This document shows, piece by piece, positions 1 through 9,543 of a DNA stretch of 64,000 nt (positions are counted from its first letter, which is position 1; every line of letters starts with the position of its first letter). The notes under the pieces are model-generated. The model did no database searches. It had not been told where the DNA came from and worked only from the letters and a program-made list of their open reading frames with translations. This stretch comes from Vibrio sagamiensis NBRC 104589 (lineage in GTDB: Bacteria > Pseudomonadota > Gammaproteobacteria > Enterobacterales > Vibrionaceae), in NCBI RefSeq assembly GCF_007990935.1, contig NZ_BJXJ01000003.1, positions 1-64,000 of the forward strand. Reading direction: 5' to 3'. Position numbers and translations under genes: made by a program.

Positions 1-50
1 TTAAAGATTGTTCAGTGGATAAATCGGCTTGTGATGAGAGATAAGCGTTT

Positions 51-74
51 AAACCCAGCTTCGGCTGGGTTTTG
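51..74 (+). terminator. Intrinsic terminator of an upstream gene outside the window
   Basis: The stem CCCAGC/GCTGGG closes a TTCG tetraloop and is flanked by A and T runs, the usual form of a rho-independent terminator. In vibrios a further flagellin gene often precedes this one, so the terminated gene may be another flagellin. That gene is not visible here. Confidence 0.8.
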
Positions 75-264
75 TATGTCGCTTTACTCTACTACGTGTG
101 GTGGATCTATCTGTAAAATTCTTTGAGTATATTGATTCGCTGACACTGCAGAATACTGACCTACTAGTCTCCAAATTGGGAATAATTCAGTTAAATATTA
201 ATATTTATACTAATTATCCTATCTTGGGTTTTTTCTTCTAATTTAAAAAAAATAAATTTATTGC

Positions 265-291
265 TAAAGGAACGCTTTAGATAGCCGTTAA
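265..291 (+). promoter_or_regulatory. Sigma-28 (FliA) promoter of the flagellin gene
   Basis: TAAAG at 265-269 and GCCGTTAA at 284-291 are spaced exactly as in the enterobacterial sigma-28 consensus TAAAGTTT-N11-GCCGATAA. The site lies about 80 bases before the flagellin start. It places this flagellin in the last, FliA-dependent class of the cascade. The cognate sigma factor is encoded at 27540-28274. Confidence 0.85.
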
Positions 292-372
292 AGGGATTGA
301 GAGAAATGAGATGTACCGAAGTGAGGTGAGAGACACAACGGTTCATCAACGTAAGCCTTAAGGAGATCAACT

Positions 373-1506
373 ATGGCAATTAACGTTAATACTAACGTTC
401 CAGCAATGACCGCACAGCGCTACCTAAATCAAGCGTCTGAAAATCAGAACAAATCCATGGAGCGTTTGTCTTCAGGCTATAAAATTAATAGCGCTAAAGA
501 TGACGCAGCAGGTTTACAGATTTCAAACCGTTTGAATGCGCAAAGCCGTGGACTCGATATGGCAGTAAAAAATGCCAATGACGGCATTTCTATTGCTCAG
601 GTGGCTGAAGGTGCAATGAATGAGTCAACTAACATTCTGCAACGAATGCGTGATCTTTCACTTCAATCTGCTAACGGTTCAAATTCAAAATCAGAGCGAA
701 TTGCAATCCAAGAAGAAGTGACGGCACTAAATGACGAGCTTAACCGTATTGCGGAAACAACGTCATTTGGTGGTAATAAACTTCTTAATGGTACATATGG
801 TACTCAGTCTTTCCAAATTGGCGCAGACTCAGGGGAAGCGGTCATGCTTTCTATGGGTAATTTGCGCTCTGATACTGGTACAATGGGCGGTAAAAGCTAT
901 GTTGCTGGTACAGGGCAAGATCCTTCTTGGGTTGTAGATGCAAATACAGATCTGACATTAGAATACAAAAATTCTAATGGTGAAGATCAAACTCTCACCA
1001 TTGCAGCCAAGCAAGGTGATGACTTGGAAGAGCTTGCGACTTACATCAATGGTCAAAGTGAAGACGTAAAGGCATCAGTTGGTGAAGACGGAAAGCTACA
1101 GGTATACGCTTCTTCACAAAAAGTACAAGGTGGTGATGTAACGATTTCTGGTGGATTGGCATCGGAAATCGGTTTTGGCTCAGGCACCGATGTTACCGTT
1201 AAAGATATTGATGTCACAACAGTTTCGGGCTCACAGCAAGCGGTATCTATTATTGATGGAGCTCTAAAAGCGGTGGATAGCCAACGTGCAGAGCTAGGTG
1301 CATTTCAAAATCGCTTTAACCATGCGATCAATAACTTGGATAATATTAACGAAAATGTTAATGCATCTAAGAGTCGTATTAAAGATACTGACTATGCTAA
1401 AGAAACGACGGCAATGACCAAGTCTCAAATTCTTCAGCAGGCTAGTACTTCAATCTTGGCACAGGCAAAACAGAGCCCATCTGCGGCATTAAGCTTGTTA
1501 GGCTAA
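373..1506 (+). CDS. Polar flagellin
   Basis: This is the structural subunit of the flagellar filament, exported through the flagellar type III system and polymerised outside the cell. The 377-residue protein has the conserved N-terminal D0/D1 helices ([12 protein letters not shown], then [21 protein letters not shown]) and the matching C-terminal D1/D0 helices ending [10 protein letters not shown]. The variable domain lies at about residues 170-290. The gene sits directly before flaG. The gene in this place is called flaA in V. parahaemolyticus and flaB in V. cholerae, so I give no symbol. A sigma-28 promoter match lies upstream. Vibrios carry several flagellins and only one is in the window. 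Confidence 0.97.
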   Translation: MAINVNTNVPAMTAQRYLNQASENQNKSMERLSSGYKINSAKDDAAGLQISNRLNAQSRGLDMAVKNANDGISIAQVAEGAMNESTNILQRMRDLSLQSANGSNSKSERIAIQEEVTALNDELNRIAETTSFGGNKLLNGTYGTQSFQIGADSGEAVMLSMGNLRSDTGTMGGKSYVAGTGQDPSWVVDANTDLTLEYKNSNGEDQTLTIAAKQGDDLEELATYINGQSEDVKASVGEDGKLQVYASSQKVQGGDVTISGGLASEIGFGSGTDVTVKDIDVTTVSGSQQAVSIIDGALKAVDSQRAELGAFQNRFNHAINNLDNINENVNASKSRIKDTDYAKETTAMTKSQILQQASTSILAQAKQSPSAALSLLG

Positions 1507-1586
1507 TACAGTCGATATCAATTGAGAGTGATATTCTCACGTAATTGATTCACTGATAAAGTCAATAAGTTGGAAGGGAGATGGTT

Positions 1587-1955
1587 ATGGAAATATCCTC
1601 CTATACATCGAACATCCAGCCTTACGGCGATTCTAATGGCACAAAATTTGCTTTAAAAAATGAAGTAGATACGCCTAACACAGCAAATTTAAATGGGATT
1701 GAACAGACTGAGCGCCCTCAAGAGATTGATAATGAGCAGCGTGAGAAAATCGTTGAGCAAATGAATGAATTTGTCTCTTCCATTAACAAAGGTGTGGCAT
1801 TTCGAGTCGATGAAGCATCGGGTCGCAATGTAGTGACGGTTTATGAAGCCACAACGGGCGAAGTAATCCGTCAAATCCCAGATGAAGAAATGCTTGTAGT
1901 ATTGCGTCGTCTAGCTGAATACACAGCTAGAGGTTTGCTAGTTGAAAAAGTGTAA
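1587..1955 (+). CDS. flaG: Flagellar protein FlaG
   Basis: FlaG is a small protein associated with filament length control and filament assembly in polar flagellates. The 122-residue protein shows the conserved C-terminal half of the family: FRVDEASGRNVVTVYEATTG, then EVIRQIPDEEMLVVLRRLAE. I chose the ATG at 1587 because the ribosome binding sequence GGAAGGGA at 1572-1579 is well spaced from it. The ATG at 1581 would sit only one base from that sequence. The gene begins the run flaG-fliD-flaI-fliS. Confidence 0.93.
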   Translation: MEISSYTSNIQPYGDSNGTKFALKNEVDTPNTANLNGIEQTERPQEIDNEQREKIVEQMNEFVSSINKGVAFRVDEASGRNVVTVYEATTGEVIRQIPDEEMLVVLRRLAEYTARGLLVEKV

Positions 1956-1976
1956 GTCGTTTTTTGAGGTGAATGA

Positions 1977-3839
1977 ATGAGTATTGGCCCTATGGGTATC
2001 TCTGGTGGTATAGATATTAATGCAATGGTCAGTAAGATCGTTGATGCTGAGCGTGTGCCAAAGCAGCAACGTATTGATAATGAACGCATGACTATCGATG
2101 CCAGTATCAGTGCTTATGGGCGACTCAGAGAATCACTGGATACAATGAAAGGTTTGATGACGAATTTCCGTCAGGATGAAGCATTTTCAGTTCGCACGGT
2201 TAACACCACAGATGAAAGTATTGTATCCGCGACTGCAACAACTAAAGCCATTGCTGGTAAGTATGCTATCGATGTGTTGCAGCTTGCACAGAGTCATAAA
2301 GTTGCTTCAGAAACGTTCTCTGAAGATACCAAGTTTGGCCCTGGCAAGCTGCAGGTTTCGTTTGGCAATAAAAGTTTTGATGTTGACGTTCGTTCTAATT
2401 CAAAACTAGTGGATATCGTACGTGGTATTAATGGTACATCGGCAAATTCTGGTGTTAGAGCATCGGTCATTAACGATACCGAAGGACCACGTTTGATTTT
2501 GGCTTCTAATTTACCAGGGGAAAAGCATCAGTTAAAGGTTTCGGTCGAAGCTGCTACTGGTAACCCTCTGAAAAAGTTAGGGTATCAAACTTTACAAGAT
2601 CGTAATAACGCGATAAATGCTGCACGTGAAGCGGTTGAGGCGGTGGTTGGGCCTCTAACCATGCCAGAGTCTACTTTACCGCAATCGTCTATTTTGCCGC
2701 AATCACAGCAGGTGGATGCAAACGGCAATTTTATACCCCCTGACGTCCGACAAAGTACGGGTGATGATCAACGGCAATCACAGGTTGACGTTGGCGCTAT
2801 CGCCTCAGCAGCGACGGATGTACTCGGATTAAGTGATCCGACATTAAATTTTCTTAAAGCTTCTTATGCAGTTATTAAAGAAGCACAACATCTGTTTCAG
2901 GATGAAAAAGCCAATCTTGAACAAAAAATAGCACCAGAAAGAGCTGCCTATGAACAACAAGTTCAACGGGGCATTTTAACAGAAGAAGAAGCTCAGCAAA
3001 GAGCACTGGGTGAATTAGAACCAACTGAACGTTCTCGGCTGGAGAAAATGTATTTGGCGGAGGAGCAGTTTGAGCAACTGCAGCCATTATTTGAAACAGA
3101 AGCAAGCATGATCCAGGTTCAAGCGGGTCAAGATGCCGTTGTTATACTGGATGGTGTGGCGAAACTATCGAGTTCTAATAATGTTATTGAAGATGCCATT
3201 GAAGGGGTCGACTTAACACTGAAAGGTAAATCGCAGCCGGGTAAACCACCTGCTGAAATTGGTGTTGAGTATGATCGTCAGAGTGTACGCAGTGACATCG
3301 AAAACTTTGTCTCAGCTTATAATACGTTTTATCAAACCTCTAAAGCGCTCTCTAGCGTAGATCCTGTGACAGGGCAAAAAGGCCCGTTAGCAGGCGACAG
3401 TACGGTGAGAAATGCTGATTCACGTTTAAAAGCCATCTTTTCTACTGGTATTGAAGACGCTCCTGTTGGTCTTCAATCATTAACCGAGTTTGGCATTACG
3501 ACCACTCGGCAAGGAAACTTAGAAATTAACTATGATTTATTGGATCGCCAACTGAACAATAACTTCAATGAGCTTGGTGATTTCTTTGGTGGGAATACGG
3601 GTTTTGCTAGACAGATAGAAGACGCTATTCATGGTTTCACAGGTGTCACGGGGAGCATCCGCACTCGTGAAAGAAGTTTAACAGAGCAAAATTACCGTCT
3701 TACAGATGATCAAGCGACATTGGATCGTCGTATGGAAAGTCTTGAGCAACGAACTCACAATAAGTTCGCAGCGATGCAAGATGCAACCGGTAAAATGCAA
3801 GGTCAATTGGGAGCGCTTATGAGTGCAATGGGTCAGTAG
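1977..3839 (+). CDS. fliD: Flagellar filament cap protein FliD (HAP2)
   Basis: FliD forms the cap at the filament tip and promotes flagellin polymerisation. The 620-residue protein has the family's N-terminal region (IDINAMVSKIVDAERVPKQQRI, residues about 11-32, given here in two parts of one helix), a beta-rich middle and a C-terminal coiled coil (LTDDQATLDRRMESLEQRT). It starts 21 bases after flaG stops, and the next gene, flaI, begins on the base after its stop codon. A glutamate- and glutamine-rich helical stretch at about residues 300-370 looks like an insertion in the variable domain. It was called flaH in older Vibrio work. Confidence 0.96.
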   Translation: MSIGPMGISGGIDINAMVSKIVDAERVPKQQRIDNERMTIDASISAYGRLRESLDTMKGLMTNFRQDEAFSVRTVNTTDESIVSATATTKAIAGKYAIDVLQLAQSHKVASETFSEDTKFGPGKLQVSFGNKSFDVDVRSNSKLVDIVRGINGTSANSGVRASVINDTEGPRLILASNLPGEKHQLKVSVEAATGNPLKKLGYQTLQDRNNAINAAREAVEAVVGPLTMPESTLPQSSILPQSQQVDANGNFIPPDVRQSTGDDQRQSQVDVGAIASAATDVLGLSDPTLNFLKASYAVIKEAQHLFQDEKANLEQKIAPERAAYEQQVQRGILTEEEAQQRALGELEPTERSRLEKMYLAEEQFEQLQPLFETEASMIQVQAGQDAVVILDGVAKLSSSNNVIEDAIEGVDLTLKGKSQPGKPPAEIGVEYDRQSVRSDIENFVSAYNTFYQTSKALSSVDPVTGQKGPLAGDSTVRNADSRLKAIFSTGIEDAPVGLQSLTEFGITTTRQGNLEINYDLLDRQLNNNFNELGDFFGGNTGFARQIEDAIHGFTGVTGSIRTRERSLTEQNYRLTDDQATLDRRMESLEQRTHNKFAAMQDATGKMQGQLGALMSAMGQ

Positions 3840-4145
3840 ATGACCTGTAGCTTTAGAAAAATAAGTGACATTGATCAACTCATTGCAAAAGAAATGGAAA
3901 AAAGCGAGATTAATAGTGAAGAAATTCTTCATCTCGTCGATACAAGGGAACAACTATTATCGACTTTGCTCTCAATGGTGGACAAGAATCCGTCGTTGAA
4001 GCATCAGCCTGAGTGGCAAGAGCTAGTTACTCGCACTAAGAGCATTGTTGATATGATGCAAATAGAAACGGACCATGTAGGAAAAGAACTCAATAAGTTC
4101 CGATATGGTCAACGTTCACTTCAGCAGTATAAAAAATTCACCTAA
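3840..4145 (+). CDS. flaI: Flagellar protein FlaI (FliT-like, likely export chaperone)
   Basis: This 101-residue, mostly helical and charged protein takes the place that FliT, the FliD chaperone, occupies in enterobacteria. Vibrio genomes name it FlaI. The assignment rests on position, directly after fliD with no gap and before fliS, and on size and helical make-up. The primary sequence carries no motif I can tie to a function. The FliT-like chaperone role is an inference. Confidence 0.85.
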   Translation: MTCSFRKISDIDQLIAKEMEKSEINSEEILHLVDTREQLLSTLLSMVDKNPSLKHQPEWQELVTRTKSIVDMMQIETDHVGKELNKFRYGQRSLQQYKKFT

Positions 4146-4157
4146 AAGAGGAATAGT

Positions 4158-4568
4158 ATGCGCGGTTCTTTGCAAGCATATAAAAAAGTATCGGTTGATA
4201 GCCAGCTCAGTGCAGCGTCTCCACATAAAGTGATTCAAATGCTTATGGCAGGAGCGATTGAGCGCCTTATTCAAGGAAAAGCAGCGATGCAAGCGGGTAA
4301 TATTCCTGTAAAGGGTGAACGTCTTGGTAAGGCCTTGGACATTATTATTGCTTTACGTAGCTGTCTTTCTATGGATGATGGCGGTGATATTGCTTCCAAT
4401 TTAGATGCTTTATATGAATTTATGATTACTCAAATATCAAATGCTAATCATAAAAATGACCCTCAGCCGATTGACGATGTTATCGAAATTATTCGTGATA
4501 TTAAATCTGCGTGGGATCAAATTCCAAACGAATATCATAATCTGACGGCCAGCCAAGTTGGTCTATAA
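4158..4568 (+). CDS. fliS: Flagellin export chaperone FliS
   Basis: FliS binds the C-terminal end of flagellin in the cytosol and prevents premature polymerisation. The 136-residue protein shows the family opening (LQAYKKVSVDSQLSAASPHKVI) followed by LMAGAIERL and the downstream KGERLGKALDIIIALRSCL helix. It has a clear AAAGAGG ribosome binding site before its ATG. It is the last gene of this group, followed by an intrinsic terminator at 4591-4618. Older Vibrio literature calls it flaJ. Confidence 0.96.
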   Translation: MRGSLQAYKKVSVDSQLSAASPHKVIQMLMAGAIERLIQGKAAMQAGNIPVKGERLGKALDIIIALRSCLSMDDGGDIASNLDALYEFMITQISNANHKNDPQPIDDVIEIIRDIKSAWDQIPNEYHNLTASQVGL

Positions 4569-4590
4569 CATCGTTTAAACCTCTTTATTA

Positions 4591-4618
4591 GATGCCACTG
4601 AGCGTTGGCATCGTTTTT
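4591..4618 (+). terminator. Intrinsic terminator after fliS
   Basis: GATGCCA pairs with TGGCATC around an eight-base loop and is followed by a T run. It separates the late filament genes from flrA, whose own promoter lies downstream. Confidence 0.75.
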
Positions 4619-4755
4619 ACAATTACTTTTTTGCGATTGATATCTCTAATATCGCCATCAAAGCTATCATCAAGCTTACCCTCCTTCCTTACTCAGTTGC
4701 CTTGTTATTTGATTAAAAATAAAATGAGTAAATTAATAGGCTTATAGCCTTATCA

Positions 4756-4784
4756 TTGCTGCTAACTTTGCTGTAATCTATAGT
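4756..4784 (+). promoter_or_regulatory. Putative sigma-70 promoter of flrA
   Basis: TTGCTG at 4756-4761 and TATAGT at 4779-4784 are separated by 17 bases. This fits the expectation that the master regulator flrA is transcribed by housekeeping RNA polymerase. The prediction comes from sequence alone. Confidence 0.5.
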
Positions 4785-4855
4785 AACATTGTTGTTAATT
4801 GGGTCTGGCGTAAATTTGTATGCGATGACCTCAAATAAAGGCGATCATTTTTTCT

Positions 4856-6322
4856 ATGCAAGGCTTGGCCAAGATACTCGTCATTGATGACGATAATTCA
4901 AATTGTTTGAATTTGAGTAATATTCTAGAATTTGTTGGAGAGAGTTGTATAACTCTTAGCTCCGGTAATATAGGTAGTATTGAATGGTCTGAACCTTGGA
5001 ATGGGTGCTTCATTGGTACAATCTCTTCACAGTGTGCGGCACATCAACTGCAGGGTTTTCTTGCTGAAGCTCACAACATTCCTTTAATTTCAATGTCTCC
5101 GTTACCTTTTTCAATAGAGGAACTGCCTAATTTTGTTGGAGAGTTACAGCAGCCTTTCAACTACCCTCAATTGAGTGAAGCTTTACGACATTGTAAAGAC
5201 TTTCAAGGACAAAAAAGCATTCATACCATCTCGAGTTCACGCAAAAATACGCTGTTTCGAAGCCTTGTTGGACAAAGCCGAGGTATTCAAGAAGTTCGTT
5301 ATCTCATTGAACAAGTTTCCAACACGGATGCGAATGTTCTGTTACTGGGTGAATCTGGAACAGGTAAGGAAGTGGTCGCTCGCAATGTCCATTACCATTC
5401 TGCTTACCGTGATGGCCCATTTGTTCCAATCAATTGTGGGGCTATTCCTCCAGAGCTTTTGGAAAGTGAGTTATTTGGTCATGAAAAAGGAGCTTTCACA
5501 GGGGCTTTAACTGCACGTAAAGGTCGATTTGAATTAGCTGATGGCGGTACCATTTTTCTTGATGAAATCGGTGATATGCCGATGTCGATGCAAATTAAGC
5601 TTTTACGTGTGCTTCAAGAGCGTTGTTTTGAGCGAGTTGGTGGTAACACCACGATTAAAGTTAATGTCCGAGTCATTGCAGCAACACACCGAAACTTAGA
5701 AGAAATGATTCTTGAAGGAGTTTTCCGAGAGGACCTGTTTTATCGCCTCAATGTATTTCCGATTGAAATGCCTGCTCTCAAGCAACGTAAACAAGATATT
5801 CCTCTATTGATCCAGGAGTTAATGTCCCGTTTACAAGATGAAGGGGCACAACCCATATACTTTACACCTCGCTCTTTAGACTCACTTCTGGAACACCACT
5901 GGCCAGGTAATGTGCGTGAATTGGCTAACCTGATTGAACGAATGGTTATTCTTTATCCAAATGGATTAATTGATATCAATCACTTACCGACTAAGTATCG
6001 ATACAGTGATATTCCAGATTTTCAACCTGAATGTAGTACAACGCTCTCAGTCGAAGAGCAAGAGCGCGATGCATTTCAAGATATTTTTTCTGGACATTTT
6101 GAAATGGAAGAGCAAGTCGGAATAATAAATGATATCAACGCCCCACTTACTCTACCGCCAGAGGGTGTGAATCTGAAAGCGTTATTGACGGAAATGGAAA
6201 TTAACATGATTAATCAAGCTCTGGATGCTCAAAATGGCGTCGTGACTCGAGCGGCAGACATGCTGGGAATGCGCCGAACAACACTGGTGGAGAAAATGCG
6301 TAAATATGACTTGCATCGGTAA
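4856..6322 (+). CDS. flrA: Sigma-54-dependent master regulator of flagellar genes FlrA
   Basis: FlrA (FleQ family; flaK in V. parahaemolyticus) activates the sigma-54-dependent class II flagellar promoters. The 488-residue protein has an N-terminal receiver-like domain (about 1-125), an AAA+ domain with Walker A GESGTGKE near residue 165 and the sigma-54 contact loop GAFTGA, and a C-terminal Fis-type helix-turn-helix ([20 protein letters not shown]). The N-terminal domain keeps the opening ILVIDDD but is weak elsewhere, as in FleQ proteins, which sense ligands or partners rather than a phosphate. FleQ relatives bind c-di-GMP and FlhG. FlhG is encoded at 26654-27547. Confidence 0.96.
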   Translation: MQGLAKILVIDDDNSNCLNLSNILEFVGESCITLSSGNIGSIEWSEPWNGCFIGTISSQCAAHQLQGFLAEAHNIPLISMSPLPFSIEELPNFVGELQQPFNYPQLSEALRHCKDFQGQKSIHTISSSRKNTLFRSLVGQSRGIQEVRYLIEQVSNTDANVLLLGESGTGKEVVARNVHYHSAYRDGPFVPINCGAIPPELLESELFGHEKGAFTGALTARKGRFELADGGTIFLDEIGDMPMSMQIKLLRVLQERCFERVGGNTTIKVNVRVIAATHRNLEEMILEGVFREDLFYRLNVFPIEMPALKQRKQDIPLLIQELMSRLQDEGAQPIYFTPRSLDSLLEHHWPGNVRELANLIERMVILYPNGLIDINHLPTKYRYSDIPDFQPECSTTLSVEEQERDAFQDIFSGHFEMEEQVGIINDINAPLTLPPEGVNLKALLTEMEINMINQALDAQNGVVTRAADMLGMRRTTLVEKMRKYDLHR

Positions 6323-6520
6323 CGTTTGCTTCCTTATTGAGCTTACTAGGGGCTCAGGGCTAGATTTTGATAGTGTCAATTCTTTCTCATATGATAATAT
6401 GCTGATAAATAAAAAGATAACGTTATGAAAATGTTGCTTTTAGGCTAATTTGTCGTTTCAAGAGCGAGCACATATGCCCATCTTACATGACATAAAAAGC
6501 AACAATACGACAGGCTTTAA

Positions 6521-7552
6521 ATGGACAATAGTACTAACCAATCTCACTTAGACTCGGTTGAAAACCAAGTTGAGCGTTACAAGCAGGTTCTGGAGGTGAT
6601 GCCCGCTGGTGTTATCCTATTGGATACGCATGGCGTAATCCGAGAAGCGAACCCGGAGGCTTATCGTGTCCTTGAAACTCCTCTTGTTAATGAGAAATGG
6701 TTTAACATTATTCAAACGGTGTTTGATCCACGTGAAGATGATGGTCATGAGGTTTCATTACGTAACGGTCGTAAAGTTCGATTAGCTATTTCGGCCTCAG
6801 CGACAGGTCAGTTAATTTTGATTACTGATCTGACGGAAACCAGGTTGTTGCAATCTCGGGTGAGTGACTTACAACGGTTATCCTCCTTAGGTAGGATGGT
6901 GGCTTCCCTCGCTCATCAAGTCAGAACCCCTCTTTCAAGTGCCATGCTTTACGCTTCGAATCTTGCCGCTCCTAATTTACCAGTAGCAACCCGAGACCGT
7001 TTTCAAAGCAAATTAATGGATCGGTTGCATGACCTAGAAAAGCAGGTCAACGATATGTTGCTGTTTGCAAAAGGTGGGGACAATAAGGTTATCAACGCTT
7101 TCTCTATCGCCCAACTTGTTGCGGAATACCAGCCAATGGTAGAAACCGCACTACAAAAAAGCAACATAGACTACGGTCTTGAAGTTGAGCAAGAGCAAGT
7201 AGAGCTTTTCGGCAATACCAATGCTATTGCTTCAGCATTGAGCAATCTTGTCATGAATGCGATCCAGATGTCCGGTAAGGAAGCTCAAATCGACGTTTTC
7301 TTTCGTCCTGTCAACAATGAATTACGCATTTCGGTACAAGATAGTGGGCCTGGTGTTGCAAAAGAGTTACAAGCAAAAATAATGGAACCATTTTTTACGA
7401 CACGTTCTCAAGGTACAGGCTTGGGGCTTGCTGTTGTTCAAATGGTATGCCGGGCACACGATGGCAGATTGGAACTGACTTCAGACGAAGGTGATGGTGC
7501 TTGTTTTACTATGTGTATTCCGTTAAAGGGGACATCAGTCGATGAGCAATAG
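6521..7552 (+). CDS. flrB: Flagellar two-component sensor kinase FlrB
   Basis: FlrB phosphorylates FlrC to open the class III flagellar genes. The 343-residue protein has no membrane segment, so it is a cytosolic kinase. It holds a PAS domain (about 20-110), a dimerisation/phosphoacceptor domain with His132 in SLAHQVRTPLS, and a C-terminal ATPase domain with DSGPGV and GTGLGLAVVQ. A 198-base gap separates it from flrA, and flrC follows 35 bases later. In V. cholerae flrBC transcription needs FlrA and sigma-54, but I could not find a good sigma-54 site in this gap. Confidence 0.95.
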   Translation: MDNSTNQSHLDSVENQVERYKQVLEVMPAGVILLDTHGVIREANPEAYRVLETPLVNEKWFNIIQTVFDPREDDGHEVSLRNGRKVRLAISASATGQLILITDLTETRLLQSRVSDLQRLSSLGRMVASLAHQVRTPLSSAMLYASNLAAPNLPVATRDRFQSKLMDRLHDLEKQVNDMLLFAKGGDNKVINAFSIAQLVAEYQPMVETALQKSNIDYGLEVEQEQVELFGNTNAIASALSNLVMNAIQMSGKEAQIDVFFRPVNNELRISVQDSGPGVAKELQAKIMEPFFTTRSQGTGLGLAVVQMVCRAHDGRLELTSDEGDGACFTMCIPLKGTSVDEQ

Positions 7553-7587
7553 TTGGTCATTATATTTATTAATACTGGAGAACCCAA

Positions 7588-8994
7588 ATGGTGCAAAGTA
7601 AAGTGCTGATCGTCGAAGATGACGAAGGCCTTCGAGAAGCTCTCGTTGATACCCTAGCGCTAGCAGGGTACGAATGGTTAGAGGCCGATAGTGCTGAAGA
7701 TGCGCTATTAAAACTTAAATCTAATTCGGTTGATATTGTCGTTTCAGATGTACAAATGGCAGGCATGGGTGGCCTAGCTCTGTTACGAAATATCAAGCAA
7801 AATTGGCCTAACTTACCCATGTTATTGATGACAGCCTACGCCAATATCGAAGATGCCGTTTCTGCAATGAAGGAAGGTGCTATCGATTACATGGCTAAGC
7901 CATTTGCTCCAGAAGTTCTGCTCAATATGATTAGCCGTTATGCACCGGTAAAAAGCGATGAAAACGGCGATGCAGTGGTGGCTGATGAAAAAAGTCAAAA
8001 ATTACTTTCACTTGCCGATAAAGTTGCTCGTACCGATGCCAATGTTATGATCCTTGGCCCTAGTGGCTCGGGGAAAGAAGTGATGTCACGTTATATCCAT
8101 AATGCTTCTAATCGTAAGGATGGCCCTTTTGTTGCGATAAACTGTGCAGCCATCCCCGATAACATGCTGGAAGCAACTTTGTTTGGCTATGAAAAAGGCG
8201 CGTTTACCGGTGCTGTTCAAGCTTGTCCCGGTAAATTTGAACAGGCTCAAGGCGGTACTATTTTACTCGATGAAATTAGTGAAATGGAGTTAAGTTTACA
8301 AGCGAAACTTCTTCGAGTGCTGCAAGAGCGTGAGGTAGAGCGTTTAGGTAGCCGGAAAAGCATCAAACTTGATGTTCGCGTGTTAGCCACGAGTAACCGT
8401 GACCTAAAGCAATACGTTAATGAAGGCAACTTTCGTGAAGACCTTTATTACCGTCTGAATGTTTTTCCTATTGCTTGGCCTGCGCTATGTGACCGTCCAG
8501 GCGATATTGTTCCTTTGGCCCAACACTTGGCTGAGCGACACTGTTGTAAACTTGGTGTGCCTGTCGCCACATTCTCGCAAGCAGCTCTTAATAAGTTGCT
8601 GCTATACCCTTGGCCAGGTAATGTTCGTGAGCTTGATAATGTGGTTCAGCGTGCGCTGATTTTAAGTGAAAACAGTGACATTAGTGCAGATCATATTCTA
8701 CTTGAAGGCATTGATTGGCAGGATGTAGATAGTCTTCAAGCTATTGTGCAAGACTCTCACGTTGCTTCTCCCAATGTGAAACCAGTGGCGCAAGTAGAGT
8801 TTAACCGATTATCGACAGGCAACGAAGGGCTCGGCGGTGAGCTGCGTGATCAAGAGTATGCCATTATTTTAGAAACATTGATTGAATGTAATGGGCGGCG
8901 TAAGGAAATGGCTGAGAAATTAGGCATTAGCCCAAGAACTCTTCGTTACAAATTAGCTAAAATGCGTGATGCAGGTATCGATCTTCCGTCTTAG
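7588..8994 (+). CDS. flrC: Sigma-54-dependent response regulator FlrC
   Basis: FlrC is the phosphorylated activator of class III flagellar promoters. The 468-residue protein has a full receiver domain with acidic pocket Glu10-Asp11-Asp12 and phosphoacceptor Asp54 (VVSDVQMAG), an AAA+ domain with Walker A GPSGSGKE and the loop GAFTGA, and a C-terminal Fis-type helix-turn-helix (RKEMAEKLGISPRTLRYKL). Unlike FlrA, its receiver keeps all phosphorylation residues. It pairs with FlrB just upstream. Likely targets are the sigma-54 promoters of hook and core flagellin genes elsewhere. Confidence 0.96.
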   Translation: MVQSKVLIVEDDEGLREALVDTLALAGYEWLEADSAEDALLKLKSNSVDIVVSDVQMAGMGGLALLRNIKQNWPNLPMLLMTAYANIEDAVSAMKEGAIDYMAKPFAPEVLLNMISRYAPVKSDENGDAVVADEKSQKLLSLADKVARTDANVMILGPSGSGKEVMSRYIHNASNRKDGPFVAINCAAIPDNMLEATLFGYEKGAFTGAVQACPGKFEQAQGGTILLDEISEMELSLQAKLLRVLQEREVERLGSRKSIKLDVRVLATSNRDLKQYVNEGNFREDLYYRLNVFPIAWPALCDRPGDIVPLAQHLAERHCCKLGVPVATFSQAALNKLLLYPWPGNVRELDNVVQRALILSENSDISADHILLEGIDWQDVDSLQAIVQDSHVASPNVKPVAQVEFNRLSTGNEGLGGELRDQEYAIILETLIECNGRRKEMAEKLGISPRTLRYKLAKMRDAGIDLPS

Positions 8995-9149
8995 TTTTGA
9001 TTGTGTCGGTTTCTTATGGAAACGGCTTGTCTAGAGCTGGTTTTTATGGCGTTCGCCGAACGAAAATTGTTGTGGACCCATGTTTCGTTAGCAGGAACAC
9101 ACTTCAGCTTGGTAACAAAGAGAGAATAAAGCCAGCAAAGTGATTTTTA

Positions 9150-9165
9150 TGGCATGGTAGTTGCT
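9150..9165 (+). promoter_or_regulatory. Sigma-54 promoter of the fliE operon
   Basis: TGGCAT-N5-TTGCT matches the sigma-54 consensus TGGCAC-N5-TTGCA with the invariant GG and GC ten bases apart. It lies 53 bases before fliE, the first gene of a long basal body and export run. The position suits activation by FlrA. Confidence 0.85.
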
Positions 9166-9217
9166 CTATATATAGATTATAATTTCTTTTGGTCAAATAT
9201 TTGACGTTGGAGTAAAT

Positions 9218-9529
9218 ATGAAAATTGATGCCATTCAGGCAGAAATGCGGACAATGATGGTTGAGGCAACAAACACCACTCCTGTTGCAACTGGTGCAAA
9301 GGTTGGAGCGGATTTTGGTAATTTGCTAACAAAAGCAATCAACAACGTTAACTCACTTCAAAAAGCGTCTGGTGATTTACAAACTCGTTTTGACCGGGGA
9401 GATGTTGATGTTTCACTTTCAGATGTCATGATTGCCCGTAACAAATCCAGTGTGGCTTTTGATGCCACTGTCCAAATTCGTAATAAGCTCGTTGAGGCCT
9501 ACAAAGACCTCATGAACATGCCAGTATAA
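9218..9529 (+). CDS. fliE: Flagellar hook-basal body protein FliE
   Basis: FliE joins the MS ring to the proximal rod and is the first rod part exported. The 103-residue protein shows the family core: FGNLLTKAINNVNSLQ near the middle, then LSDVMIARNKSSVAFDATVQIRNK and a C-terminal EAYKDLMNMPV. It opens the operon fliEFGHIJ behind a sigma-54 promoter match, with an AGTAA-type ribosome binding site before the ATG. Confidence 0.96.
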   Translation: MKIDAIQAEMRTMMVEATNTTPVATGAKVGADFGNLLTKAINNVNSLQKASGDLQTRFDRGDVDVSLSDVMIARNKSSVAFDATVQIRNKLVEAYKDLMNMPV

Positions 9530-9543
9530 TTTAGGTAATTAAT

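Larger units (their letters stand above)
1..372. other. Left-edge intergenic region before the flagellin gene
   Basis: This stretch has no credible gene. It holds an intrinsic terminator at 51-74, which probably ends a gene lying to the left of the window, then an AT-rich stretch, a sigma-28 promoter match at 265-291 and the leader of the flagellin mRNA. The ribosome binding site AAGGAG lies just ahead of the start codon at 373. Confidence 0.7.

Noticed and set aside
6323..6520. A sigma-54 promoter for flrBC
   Set aside because: No GG-N10-GC pair with acceptable flanks was found in the gap, although the literature on V. cholerae expects one.
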